From assembly GCA_002753275.1 (NCBI GenBank), contig PEAA01000004.1, positions 41,326 through 87,398 of the forward strand: a DNA stretch of 46,073 nucleotides, in the 5' to 3' direction. Source of the DNA: Zetaproteobacteria bacterium (GTDB taxonomy: Bacteria > Pseudomonadota > Zetaproteobacteria > Mariprofundales > Mariprofundaceae). Positions 13,601-21,423 of this stretch are shown here, piece after piece. Numbering within the stretch: the first letter of the stretch is position 1; each line of letters begins with the position of its first letter. The notes under the pieces were generated by a model. It had not been told where the DNA came from. It searched no databases and saw nothing but the letters and a program-made list of their open reading frames with translations. A program made the translations under genes and the position numbers.

Positions 13601-14036
13601 CTTCGGTCAGTTGATGGCTCAGTGCCGCAATATCAAGGGTATCTCCAACCTTGAGTTGCCAAACATGCGCACGAATAATCTCAGGAGGAATCAGGCGCTG
13701 CGTCCAGGCGGGAAGGGAGGTTAGTAAAATTCCGCAAGGGTTGGGGCTGTTCAGCAACCGTTGCAGCGTTGCAAAGCGTTCACCAATAATGGCGTGATGG
13801 GGGGATATGCGGTCGTAAGGCAACACCTCCCATGCGGGGAAGCGCCATAAACGCTCGGGAGTCTCTTGTAAAAAGAATGATAGCTCTTCAGAGAGTTGCC
13901 GATAGGTGCGTACATCAGGTGCAATATAAACCGTAAGTGACGATTGTTGAGCCATTTGAGCCAGCGTGTAGGCGGTGCCAATTGCATCAGTAGATGGTGG
14001 TTGGGTTGGAGGAGAGTGTTCAATGGTTGCAGTCAT
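10659..14036 (-). CDS. mfd: Transcription-repair coupling factor Mfd
   Basis: Mfd removes RNA polymerase stalled at DNA lesions and recruits UvrA. The 1125-residue length matches the family (about 1150). The N-terminal third is UvrB-like, with RLWRFPAWEVLPYDRISPH near residue 85. The RNA polymerase-interacting CarD-like domain follows (VGDAIVHEDHGIGRYLGLE). The RecG-like translocase has Walker A in CGDVGFGKTEIAMRA and the DEEQ box in VVIDEEQRFGV, with helicase motif VI in LHQIRGRVGRS. A C-terminal TRCF domain closes the protein (ELHLGGNTMLPADYIP). serB is coupled downstream through ATGA. The gene is divergent from mrp, and about 120 bp separate the two starts. Confidence 0.97.
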   Translation of the reverse strand: MTATIEHSPPTQPPSTDAIGTAYTLAQMAQQSSLTVYIAPDVRTYRQLSEELSFFLQETPERLWRFPAWEVLPYDRISPHHAIIGERFATLQRLLNSPNPCGILLTSLPAWTQRLIPPEIIRAHVWQLKVGDTLDIAALSHQLTEAGMQPSERVLAAGEFALRGGLLDIWPATEDTPLRLDLFGDEIESIRRFDVETQRSTTPLTHFTSVPVREVILDEAGQKQFSAAFLARFPQHRQHPMLKSVQAGRPHPGIESLLPLTYPRTVLLKAYLNEQTEILSSENINDLRQQFSEQVRNQFEMIKLSGEPVVSPQELFAIDTPITAQPFTPLKTLAPAPSLMALQGQKPHDQLRQQLHDFINQGWRILLVAHGPGQQERMRNSCASLTDTIATIASWHPSTSQTIATTLGFLDQGLAIKDQKLLILTGREILGQPLPRKRGKGKSVAKADIFSSLQELKVGDAIVHEDHGIGRYLGLESIEVDEDSHADFLHIEYADATSIYVPVEELDRLHRYSGEKSPTLNKLGTQKWSKMRERVQHDLLAMAHELIDVDALRSRCRRSPYALQGESLRAYETFAAKFPFDETQDQMDAIAQIIDDLAMDKPMDRVICGDVGFGKTEIAMRAIFMVAQAGKQVAVLAPTTVLANQHYANFVERFSGTELNIALLSRLQSKKEADRIAHAMRHGEVQIVIGTHRLLSDTFEFLDLGMVVIDEEQRFGVKDKERLKKMHGGIDLLTLTATPIPRTLHQTLSGLRTVSIISTPPAEREAIRTMVAPFNIHLAVEAIRRELYRGGQVYYLHNHVQSIERIATRLRSELPEAEIGVAHGQMTPAQLDKQMIDFYEGRLHILVCTTIVESGLDVSNANTLIVERADLLGLSQLHQIRGRVGRSHHQAYAYLFTPDARSMTADAKERLHAIAEHTQLGSGFQLARQDMEIRGAGNLLGAEQSGQIDAIGLDMYLDMLSKAVSEAKGESSIIHHRVELHLGGNTMLPADYIPQIGERLTIYRRLAKSKSDQHIEQLFDEMMDRFGTLPNEAQLALEYARVRWRAAKMHIYHIDATKHGLRLTFTEKSPINPAELFVRVQQQPEQFRLTPNGQLTLCFEKSVTIHDRITRCIAFLDELIESSAS

Positions 14037-14155
14037 GGGTTGGCAATGATGCCGAAATCATCGCCATAGTGCCACATGACTTACGGTTGATTTACGCGGG
14101 TGATGGTTCATATTTCATCAATATTAAAAAAGTTGGATCAATTGGGGTGATATGC

Positions 14156-15016
14156 ATGAACAATGAACAGGAGAAGCTGGTGGGCCATCATCAAGGAGAA
14201 GATCAAAAAGGTGTGGATGGCGTACGCTATATTATTGCTGTCGCCTCGGGGAAAGGCGGTGTAGGTAAATCGACCACCGCTGTTAATTTGGCCATTGCGA
14301 TGGCACAAAGCGGCGCCAAAGTAGGGTTGCTGGATGCCGATATTTATGGCCCCTCAATTCCGTTAATGATGGGGCTTGCAGGGCGTAAACCTAAAGTCGA
14401 TAGTCAATCCAAAGTGATTGAACCCCTTGAGAATTTTGGCGTGAAAACCATGTCGATTGGTTATATGATCAGTGAAGAGCAGGCGATGATTTGGCGTGGT
14501 CCGATCGTCTCGGGTGCGATCATGCAGCTGTTGAATGATGTGGCGTGGGGAGCGCTCGATTATCTCTTTATTGATATGCCTCCGGGGACGGGGGATATCC
14601 ATTTGACCTTGGCACAAAAAGTGAAATTGTCGGCAGCGATTGTGGTGACCACTCCGCAAGACATTGCGTTGGCGGATTGTCGCAAAGGGATAACAATGTT
14701 TGATAAAGTTCATGTTCCTACACTGGGAATTGTCGAAAATATGAGCATGTTTATCTGCCCGCATTGTCAGGGTGAAACCAATATCTTTGATCATGGTGGT
14801 GCGATGCGTTTGGCGACAGAGCAGAAGGTCGATCTCTTGGCGCAAATTCCGCTTGAGTTGGCCATTCGTGAGGCCGCAGATCAAGGCGCACCGTTGGCGA
14901 TTATGCAGCCCGATTCAACCTCTGCGCAAACCTATCAGCAGTTGGCGAAGCAGGTTCAGGAGAAGATGGCTCTATTGAGCCGAAGAAAAATTTCGATTCC
15001 GATTATGCAGGAATAG
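14156..15016 (+). CDS. mrp: Mrp/ApbC family iron-sulfur cluster carrier ATPase
   Basis: This 286-residue P-loop ATPase of the Mrp/NBP35 (ApbC) family binds and delivers Fe-S clusters to apoproteins in the cytoplasm. It has the deviant Walker A ASGKGGVGKSTTAVN, the DADIYGPSIP switch region and FIDMPPGTGDIHLT (Walker B). The cluster-binding CxxC is in MFICPHCQGE. The start is ATG 14156, with GGGGTGA five bases upstream. The frame is open farther upstream into the mfd 5' end, but that extension overlaps mfd and lacks a ribosome site. There is no N-terminal MIP18-like (DUF59) domain, so this is the short form. The bc1 complex and succinate dehydrogenase encoded in the window are natural Fe-S clients, but a link is inference. 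Confidence 0.93.
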   Translation: MNNEQEKLVGHHQGEDQKGVDGVRYIIAVASGKGGVGKSTTAVNLAIAMAQSGAKVGLLDADIYGPSIPLMMGLAGRKPKVDSQSKVIEPLENFGVKTMSIGYMISEEQAMIWRGPIVSGAIMQLLNDVAWGALDYLFIDMPPGTGDIHLTLAQKVKLSAAIVVTTPQDIALADCRKGITMFDKVHVPTLGIVENMSMFICPHCQGETNIFDHGGAMRLATEQKVDLLAQIPLELAIREAADQGAPLAIMQPDSTSAQTYQQLAKQVQEKMALLSRRKISIPIMQE

Positions 15017-15072
15017 AAGAATCAATGTAAATCGCGAACGCTGTTAAGGATGTGTTGATTGACTCATCGACA

Positions 15073-15110
15073 GATTCTCTGAGCTTGAAATTTGCAAGGC
15101 TCAGAATCAA
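15073..15110. terminator. Imperfect hairpin between convergent genes
   Basis: GATTCTCTGAGCTTG pairs imperfectly with CAAGGCTCAGAATC across a short AAATTTG loop, in the gap between the 3' ends of mrp and the transglutaminase gene. The position suits a bidirectional terminator. There is no clear T-run on either side, so the call is weak. Confidence 0.3.
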
Positions 15111-15140
15111 GCATCATTCCTTTGATGTTCGACAACAGCA

Positions 15141-16034
15141 TTAATCTTTTACCTCTGAGTCTATCAGGTGAATATCGACTTCAACGCTTACTTTTTGATT
15201 CGCCGCTCCCCGAAAAATACCACGGTTGGGAGGGACATCGAAATAATCGCGACCGATAGCGGTGCGAATATATTGCCAGTCAACGAGTTTACGGTTGGTC
15301 GGGTCGACGCCAACCCATCCATAATTTTCATGCCATGCCTGTACCCAAGCATGGGTGGCTGCTGCGCCGCGTAGATGCTCGCCTATTTGATTATTCACAG
15401 GGTCAAAAATATATCCACTAATGTAACGGGCAGGAATATGATGATGGCGAAGTATGCCAATCATTGCATGGGCCATATCCTGACAAACACCGCCACCCTG
15501 TTCGAAGAGCGTTTTGGGACTTGAGTGTACATGGGTCACATCAGGGTCATAGCGGAAATTTTCAAAGAAGTAGCAGGCCAATTGATACAGGCTTTGGCTA
15601 AATTCAATCTCATCGCTATTCATGCTGAGGTTAAGAGGAAGTTGAAGTTTCCCATATTCACTGAGTTCAGGGACACCGGGAGACCACTGTAGGAATTCTT
15701 GCCATCGTTCTGTGTAGGGTCGAGGGTCGGGAGCAGATTCAGGGCCACAACTGATCGCATTGGTGGTTTCTACTATCGAGGTCGAGATAATTTCTAGACT
15801 GTCGTGAGGCTCGAGTAGGTTGAAATGGGTGACTAAATTTCCGAAATGGTCGCGATGCTCTTTGATTTTACGCTGTGGAGAGATCTTTAGTGTATGGTTC
15901 AAGATCCGCTGTAGCCCTGTATCAATGGGAGACATGCGTAGTTCGACATGTGAATCGATGACCGGCTCATCGTATTGAATATAGGTTTTGTGGCGGACTT
16001 TTAGGGTAACATGATCGCCTTCAAAAAGTTTCAT
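15141..16034 (-). CDS. Transglutaminase-like cysteine peptidase (ATP-grasp/Alpha-E operon)
   Basis: This 297-residue protein has an N-terminal beta-rich bacterial transglutaminase-like segment (about 1-95, KVRHKTYIQYDEPV) followed by a transglutaminase core. The catalytic triad is visible: Cys in GGGVCQDMAHAMIG, His in ATHAWVQAW and Asp in WVGVDPTNRK. Such proteins act as peptidases or amide-group transferases. No signal peptide is seen, so it is probably cytoplasmic. The start is ATG 16034, with AGGAG six bases upstream, and it overlaps the Alpha-E gene by 14 bases. It is the third gene of a compact operon with the Alpha-E and ATP-grasp genes. That trio recurs in many bacteria and is predicted to synthesise and trim or ligate a peptide product that has not been identified. 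Confidence 0.88.
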   Translation of the reverse strand: MKLFEGDHVTLKVRHKTYIQYDEPVIDSHVELRMSPIDTGLQRILNHTLKISPQRKIKEHRDHFGNLVTHFNLLEPHDSLEIISTSIVETTNAISCGPESAPDPRPYTERWQEFLQWSPGVPELSEYGKLQLPLNLSMNSDEIEFSQSLYQLACYFFENFRYDPDVTHVHSSPKTLFEQGGGVCQDMAHAMIGILRHHHIPARYISGYIFDPVNNQIGEHLRGAAATHAWVQAWHENYGWVGVDPTNRKLVDWQYIRTAIGRDYFDVPPNRGIFRGAANQKVSVEVDIHLIDSEVKD

Positions 16035-17076
16035 GGCTGGCTCCTCTTGAGGAAAAATGGGTTCGCATCTGTTGTTGCTGAGGGATTTGCACGCGTAGCA
16101 GATGCGCTTGATCATCGGTTAGGTTCACGGTGACGGAATCAAAAAATCCTGCGCGTATCATCGTGTCCAGTTTTCCGCAGCGCTCGCTCACCTCTTCACT
16201 CAGGTATTTTTGTATTCCCATGGCGATGATCTCTTCACTGGCAGCCCCACCTCGGAGGTCATCCAAGAACACCTCTGTGAAGCGGTAGACGGTGAATTGC
16301 TCTTCATTGGACATTCCAATCGCGCGTAAGGCTTGAAATACTTCATGAATGCAGTAATGCAGAGAGCGGGGGAAGCTAGGGTTGAGCATCAGTAACTTGA
16401 TGACACGGGAAGGTTCGATTCTCGCTTGATAGAGGCGACGGTATGCCTCATATCCAGAGACAGAGCGGAGCAGAGCTTGCCATTGATGAAGATCAAGCGG
16501 GCTACCGATATCTGCAGTCGCGGGTAAAAGAAGATGGTACTTGATTTGTAAAATGCGTTGGGTCATACGGCCGCGTTCGAGGGCATAACCCAATCGCATG
16601 AATTGCCATGCGTCGCCACGCACCATGGTATTGTGGGCAAGGCCATGGAATGCGTTGGCAAATATATGCACTTTCTCAATAAATGCCATCCAGTCATGGA
16701 GTTGGTTAGAGGCAAACTCTTTTTCCATATCATGGTAGAATAGATTGATATGGAGCCAGAGCTCTTCAGAGATCAGTTCGCGGACAGATCGCGCGATTTC
16801 TCGCGCTTGCAGTACACAGGCACGAACGCTGTAGGGATTGTGGCTGTCGATCAGCAGTAATCGGACGACATTTCCTTCATTGACTTCGCCAAAATTTGTT
16901 TCGAAATGTTCACGATTGTGGGTGATTTCGAGTACGGGAGACCATACATCCAAGTCTGAGAATACCTGCTGCTCGACGCTCATGCGGCTGTTTACACCAA
17001 GAATTCGGGCAATGTTTTCGGTGCGCTCAATTAGAAAACCTAGTTGATAGAGGGTTTGGGCGGTTCGACTAAGCAT
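16021..17076 (-). CDS. Alpha-E domain protein (DUF403)
   Basis: This 351-residue, almost wholly helical protein begins MLSRTAQTLYQLGFLIERTENIARIL, the signature opening of the Alpha-E (DUF403) family. Later helices carry ALERGRMTQRILQIKYHLLLP and the conserved HEVFQALRAIG-type segment. The start is ATG 17076, with GGAGG eight bases upstream. It overlaps the end of the ATP-grasp gene by eight bases, and its own 3' end overlaps the transglutaminase start. The biochemical role is unknown. Its constant pairing with circularly permuted ATP-grasp proteins implies that it serves the same pathway, perhaps as a partner or scaffold. Confidence 0.9.
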   Translation of the reverse strand: MLSRTAQTLYQLGFLIERTENIARILGVNSRMSVEQQVFSDLDVWSPVLEITHNREHFETNFGEVNEGNVVRLLLIDSHNPYSVRACVLQAREIARSVRELISEELWLHINLFYHDMEKEFASNQLHDWMAFIEKVHIFANAFHGLAHNTMVRGDAWQFMRLGYALERGRMTQRILQIKYHLLLPATADIGSPLDLHQWQALLRSVSGYEAYRRLYQARIEPSRVIKLLMLNPSFPRSLHYCIHEVFQALRAIGMSNEEQFTVYRFTEVFLDDLRGGAASEEIIAMGIQKYLSEEVSERCGKLDTMIRAGFFDSVTVNLTDDQAHLLRVQIPQQQQMRTHFSSRGASHETF

Positions 17077-18529
17077 GTTGTTGACCTCCATCTGGGTAGA
17101 GTACCCAGGTGTCTTTACTGCCACCGCCCTGCGATGAGTTGACGACCAAGCTGCCTTGACGCAGGGCTACACGGGTTAGACCGCCGGAGAGAACCTTGAC
17201 TGCACCATCGGCACCGCAGACGGCAAATGGGCGTAGGTCGATGTGGCGTGCATAGAACCCTTTTTGCCCATCTTGATCGAGAAAACTGGGGTGGGTCGAT
17301 AACTGCTGGATAGGTTGGGCAATATAGTGGGTTGGCTCTGCTTTTAGACGCCTTCTAAATTCAGAAATTTCCTCTTTTGTTGCATGTGAACCGACAAGTA
17401 AACCATAACCACCGGAGGCATCAGTGGGTTTGATGACCAGTTTTTCAATATGATCAATCATATATGCCAGATCGTCTGGCTTGGCACCAAGATAGGTTGG
17501 AACAATAGGTAATATTGGATCTTCACCGAGATAATAACGGATGATATCGGGTGTGTAGGCGTAGAGCGCCTTGTCATCGGCAACACCATTTCCAGGGGCA
17601 TTGGCGAGCGTTACATTGCCGGAACGGTATGCATGCATTAATCCCGGTACGCCAAGCATGGAGTCTGGGCGAAATACCAACGGGTCAATAAATTCAGTGT
17701 CCAAGCGTAAATAGAGTACATCGATGCGTTTGAGACCACGGGTACTTTTCATGTAGAGAATATCATCATGAACCATCATATCACGACCTTCGACAAGCTC
17801 AGCCCCCATCTGTGAGGCGAGAAAGGCATGTTCAAAATAGGCCGAGTTGTAGATGCCGGGGGTGAGTAGCGCAACACACGGTTTGTCCAATGGCGAGAAC
17901 GATGCGAGCGCTTCAAATAACATTTGTGGATATTGACTGACAGGACGAACACGATGACGATTAAGTAGTTCGGGCATGATGCGGCTAGAAACCATACGAT
18001 TCTCAACGACATAGGATACGCCAGAAGGACAGCGTAGGTTGTCTTCCAGCACCATGTATTCGCCCGTTTGATTGCGAATTAAATCAATGCCAGAAATTTG
18101 CACATGGATGCCACCCACAGGGTTTAAGCCACTCATTTCGCGGCAGTAGAGATTTGATCCAAGGATTTGAGCTGCTGGGATGCGTCGATCTCGAAGAATT
18201 TTTTGTCCATGATAAATATCTTCGAGAAATAGATTCATGGCAGTGACGCGTTGAATAATCCCCGCTTCGATCCGTTGCCACTCTTGGGCATCAATGAGTC
18301 TTGGCATGAGATCATAGGGGAAAATTTTTTCTGTGCCACGCGCATCTGAGTAAACGGTAAAGGTGACACCTTGATTGAGCAATGATAAATCAGCACTTTG
18401 CTGCATGTGTTCGATACCTGCAACCTGATTGCTGGACATATGCGCGCATACGGTTTCATAAAGGGGGCGAATATCTCCTTTGGCATCAAAAACCTCGTCA
18501 TAGGGCGCTGCATCTGTTTGATTGAACAT
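17069..18529 (-). CDS. Circularly permuted ATP-grasp protein (DUF404/DUF407 type)
   Basis: This 486-residue protein is of the circularly permuted ATP-grasp type 2 class. Diagnostic stretches are YSDARGTEKIFPYDLMPR, GSNLYCREMSG, MVLEDNLRCPSGVSYVVENR (an ATP and metal-binding acidic region), LANAPGNGVADDK, VIKPTDASGGYGLLVG and DLRPFAVCG. ATP-grasp enzymes join a carboxylate to an amine through an acyl-phosphate, so a peptide or amide ligase is expected; the substrate is unknown. The start is ATG 18529, with AGGAGAGAGG directly upstream. It leads the operon, with overlaps at both downstream junctions. A possible extended -10 promoter lies 40 bp upstream. Confidence 0.92.
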   Translation of the reverse strand: MFNQTDAAPYDEVFDAKGDIRPLYETVCAHMSSNQVAGIEHMQQSADLSLLNQGVTFTVYSDARGTEKIFPYDLMPRLIDAQEWQRIEAGIIQRVTAMNLFLEDIYHGQKILRDRRIPAAQILGSNLYCREMSGLNPVGGIHVQISGIDLIRNQTGEYMVLEDNLRCPSGVSYVVENRMVSSRIMPELLNRHRVRPVSQYPQMLFEALASFSPLDKPCVALLTPGIYNSAYFEHAFLASQMGAELVEGRDMMVHDDILYMKSTRGLKRIDVLYLRLDTEFIDPLVFRPDSMLGVPGLMHAYRSGNVTLANAPGNGVADDKALYAYTPDIIRYYLGEDPILPIVPTYLGAKPDDLAYMIDHIEKLVIKPTDASGGYGLLVGSHATKEEISEFRRRLKAEPTHYIAQPIQQLSTHPSFLDQDGQKGFYARHIDLRPFAVCGADGAVKVLSGGLTRVALRQGSLVVNSSQGGGSKDTWVLYPDGGQQHA

Positions 18530-18568
18530 GCCTCTCTCCTGCATCTGTTTGCACTGTTTAAAGCAAAC

Positions 18569-18577
18569 ATTATGCCA
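18569..18577 (-). promoter_or_regulatory. Candidate extended -10 promoter of the ATP-grasp operon
   Basis: Read on the minus strand, TGGCATAAT fits an extended -10 element (TGn followed by a TATAAT-like hexamer). It lies about 40 bases upstream of the ATP-grasp start codon. No good -35 is present at 16-18 bases, which is tolerable for extended -10 promoters. Confidence 0.35.
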
Positions 18578-18607
18578 TAATTAGAGTGGTAAGAATCGAA
18601 TGTTTTT

Positions 18608-18674
18608 CGCTTATTTATAGAATGATTGATATCTAGTGATTAAAAAGAAGGCATTAAATGCTTTAAAATAAGCG
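18608..18674. repeat. Inverted repeat CGCTTATTT / AAATAAGCG upstream of the ATP-grasp operon
   Basis: A perfect 9-bp inverted repeat has arms at 18608-18616 and 18666-18674. Between them is an AT-rich spacer that includes the small palindrome GCATTAAATGC (18651-18661). It lies 80-145 bp upstream of the ATP-grasp start codon, in the longest gene-free gap of the window (18530-18805). It could be a pair of regulator sites or a cruciform, but nothing here identifies a regulator. Confidence 0.45.
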
Positions 18675-18757
18675 TTAAGGTGAAAGCGGTCAAAACAGGC
18701 AGTTGATGGTTGTTCAGAGGGTTGCAACAGCGTGGTGATTGAGAGAATGGGTGAATC

Positions 18758-18796
18758 AAAAAAGAGGCCTCTTGATGGCGTTAAGAGGCCTCTTGA
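18758..18796 (-). terminator. Rho-independent terminator of purB
   Basis: The palindrome AAGAGGCCTCTT occurs twice in tandem, nine bases apart, and on the minus strand the second copy runs into TTTTTT. The two copies pair with each other into a strong stem directly after the purB stop. Each copy can also fold alone. Confidence 0.85.
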
Positions 18797-18805
18797 AGTT
18801 GATAC

Positions 18806-20194
<1,389 letters not shown>

Positions 20195-20238
20195 CTATTT
20201 ATATTGAGAATTGCTCCCCAGAACAAGAGATGAGGTGA

Positions 20239-20784
20239 TTATTTGTTATGGGCAATATCACCATGCATATTGAGCAATTGAATATCTTGGCGACCAGGCC
20301 AAACCAACATGACATTGACCAATACATCATCAATATAGAGCTCACAACGCATGATTAGTTGCTGTGACATACAGATGAGCGTTCCTTGAACAAAGAGTGG
20401 CAGCCCAATGTGCATTGATGGATCAGCATCGCTCATGCGAACTTTTACCATGCCGCAGACGATATTTGAAATTTCACCAAAAGCATCCAAAACATCATCA
20501 TCACTGAGTTCTTCTTCTTCGCCAACCATGCCTAAAAACATGGCGCATAATTTGCGCGTATTCTCTTTGTTGGCGAGCAGCCCCGCTTCAAAACCATAGC
20601 CATCACCAAGAACGGAAATGTATGAGCCAAGGGTATCATTCCCCTCGATTCTTGCATCTTTTTTGATTTCACCAATTTTAAAATTATCGGTAAAAAGAGC
20701 CTGTTCAGCAAAATCCCGAACGGCCATAACGGTTAAATCAAGCCAACCGCGCGCCTCGGACTCTTCAACGATGGGTGCAGACAT
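20239..20784 (-). CDS. CheX-like chemotaxis phosphatase domain protein
   Basis: This 181-residue protein resembles the CheC/CheX/FliY family of CheY phosphatases. The diagnostic motif is DAFGEISNIVCGMVK (near residue 105), which carries the catalytic Glu and Asn in the E-x-x-N arrangement. Only one such motif is seen, as in CheX. In CheX proteins this site removes the phosphate from phospho-CheY or other receiver domains. No chemotaxis or flagellar genes lie nearby, so the partner is unknown. The orphan hybrid kinase at 7324-9030 has a receiver domain, but a link would be speculation. The ATG has a GGAGG-type site upstream (AGGAGGGAACATG). Confidence 0.75.
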   Translation of the reverse strand: MSAPIVEESEARGWLDLTVMAVRDFAEQALFTDNFKIGEIKKDARIEGNDTLGSYISVLGDGYGFEAGLLANKENTRKLCAMFLGMVGEEEELSDDDVLDAFGEISNIVCGMVKVRMSDADPSMHIGLPLFVQGTLICMSQQLIMRCELYIDDVLVNVMLVWPGRQDIQLLNMHGDIAHNK

Positions 20785-20903
20785 GTTCCCTCCTGATCAC
20801 GGGCAATTTGAAATATGCTTTTATCTTTGTGGCGATCATTGGAAAAATATGTTGATTTGTAAAGTGTTTAAATTGAATTTTTTCCGATGAATAGTCCATG
20901 CTT

Positions 20904-21416
20904 TTATGGTGCATGGTGACGGTTACGCCATTTGCGAATAATAAGAAATCGCCAAACAAGGCGAATGAAAATGTAGCTGATAATTGAGCTGCCGATACCG
21001 ATAATTGCACAGCCCAATAAAAAAGGTGGCCAGATCACCTCCATGCTATCGACAAACCATTGCCAAGAGACATCTGTTGGAACATGCGGCTGATTTTCAG
21101 GTAAAAACCAGGCTCCAAGAAGATACGCTCCGTAAAACATCGGCGGCATGGTGAAGGGGTTGGTGATCCAAACAAGCGCAATGGAGATTGGCAAATTGGC
21201 TTGGAAAATAATGGCACCCGCGGCGGCCAAAACCATTTGAAACGGGACAGGAACCCATGCGAAAAACATGCCGATCCAGAAGGCTTTAGCGACAGAACGA
21301 CGGTTGAGATACCAGAGACCAGGGTTGGTTAAAAAGCTGCCAAAAAAGCGAAGATGTTTGTGTGATCGGATTTTTTCCGGATCAGGCATCCATCGTTGTA
21401 TGTATCGCTTTGGCAT
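20904..21416 (-). CDS. DUF2062 membrane protein
   Basis: This 170-residue protein matches DUF2062. After a basic N-terminus (MPKRYIQRWMPDPEKIRSH) it has hydrophobic helices containing the family phrases VAKAFWIGMFFAWVPVPFQM and VWITNPFTMPPMFYGAYLLG, and it ends in a basic tail after a final hydrophobic helix. It should sit in the inner membrane. The function of the family is not known. It starts seven bases after the metG stop on the same strand, so it is probably in the metG transcript. Confidence 0.85.
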   Translation of the reverse strand: MPKRYIQRWMPDPEKIRSHKHLRFFGSFLTNPGLWYLNRRSVAKAFWIGMFFAWVPVPFQMVLAAAGAIIFQANLPISIALVWITNPFTMPPMFYGAYLLGAWFLPENQPHVPTDVSWQWFVDSMEVIWPPFLLGCAIIGIGSSIISYIFIRLVWRFLIIRKWRNRHHAP

Positions 21417-21423
21417 GGGGTGT

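Noticed and set aside
13994-14155. Upstream extension of mrp to 13994
   Set aside because: It overlaps the mfd 5' end and has no ribosome site. ATG 14156 has GGGGTGA at a proper distance and begins just before the P-loop domain.
17077-17124. Upstream extension of the Alpha-E gene
   Set aside because: The family signature begins at MLSRTAQTLY, and GGAGG lies eight bases before ATG 17076. The extension only translates the ATP-grasp 3' end in another frame.
20890-20914. CCATGC...GCATGG hairpin as a DUF2062 terminator
   Set aside because: The 6-bp stem overlaps the stop codon and no T-run follows on the minus strand.
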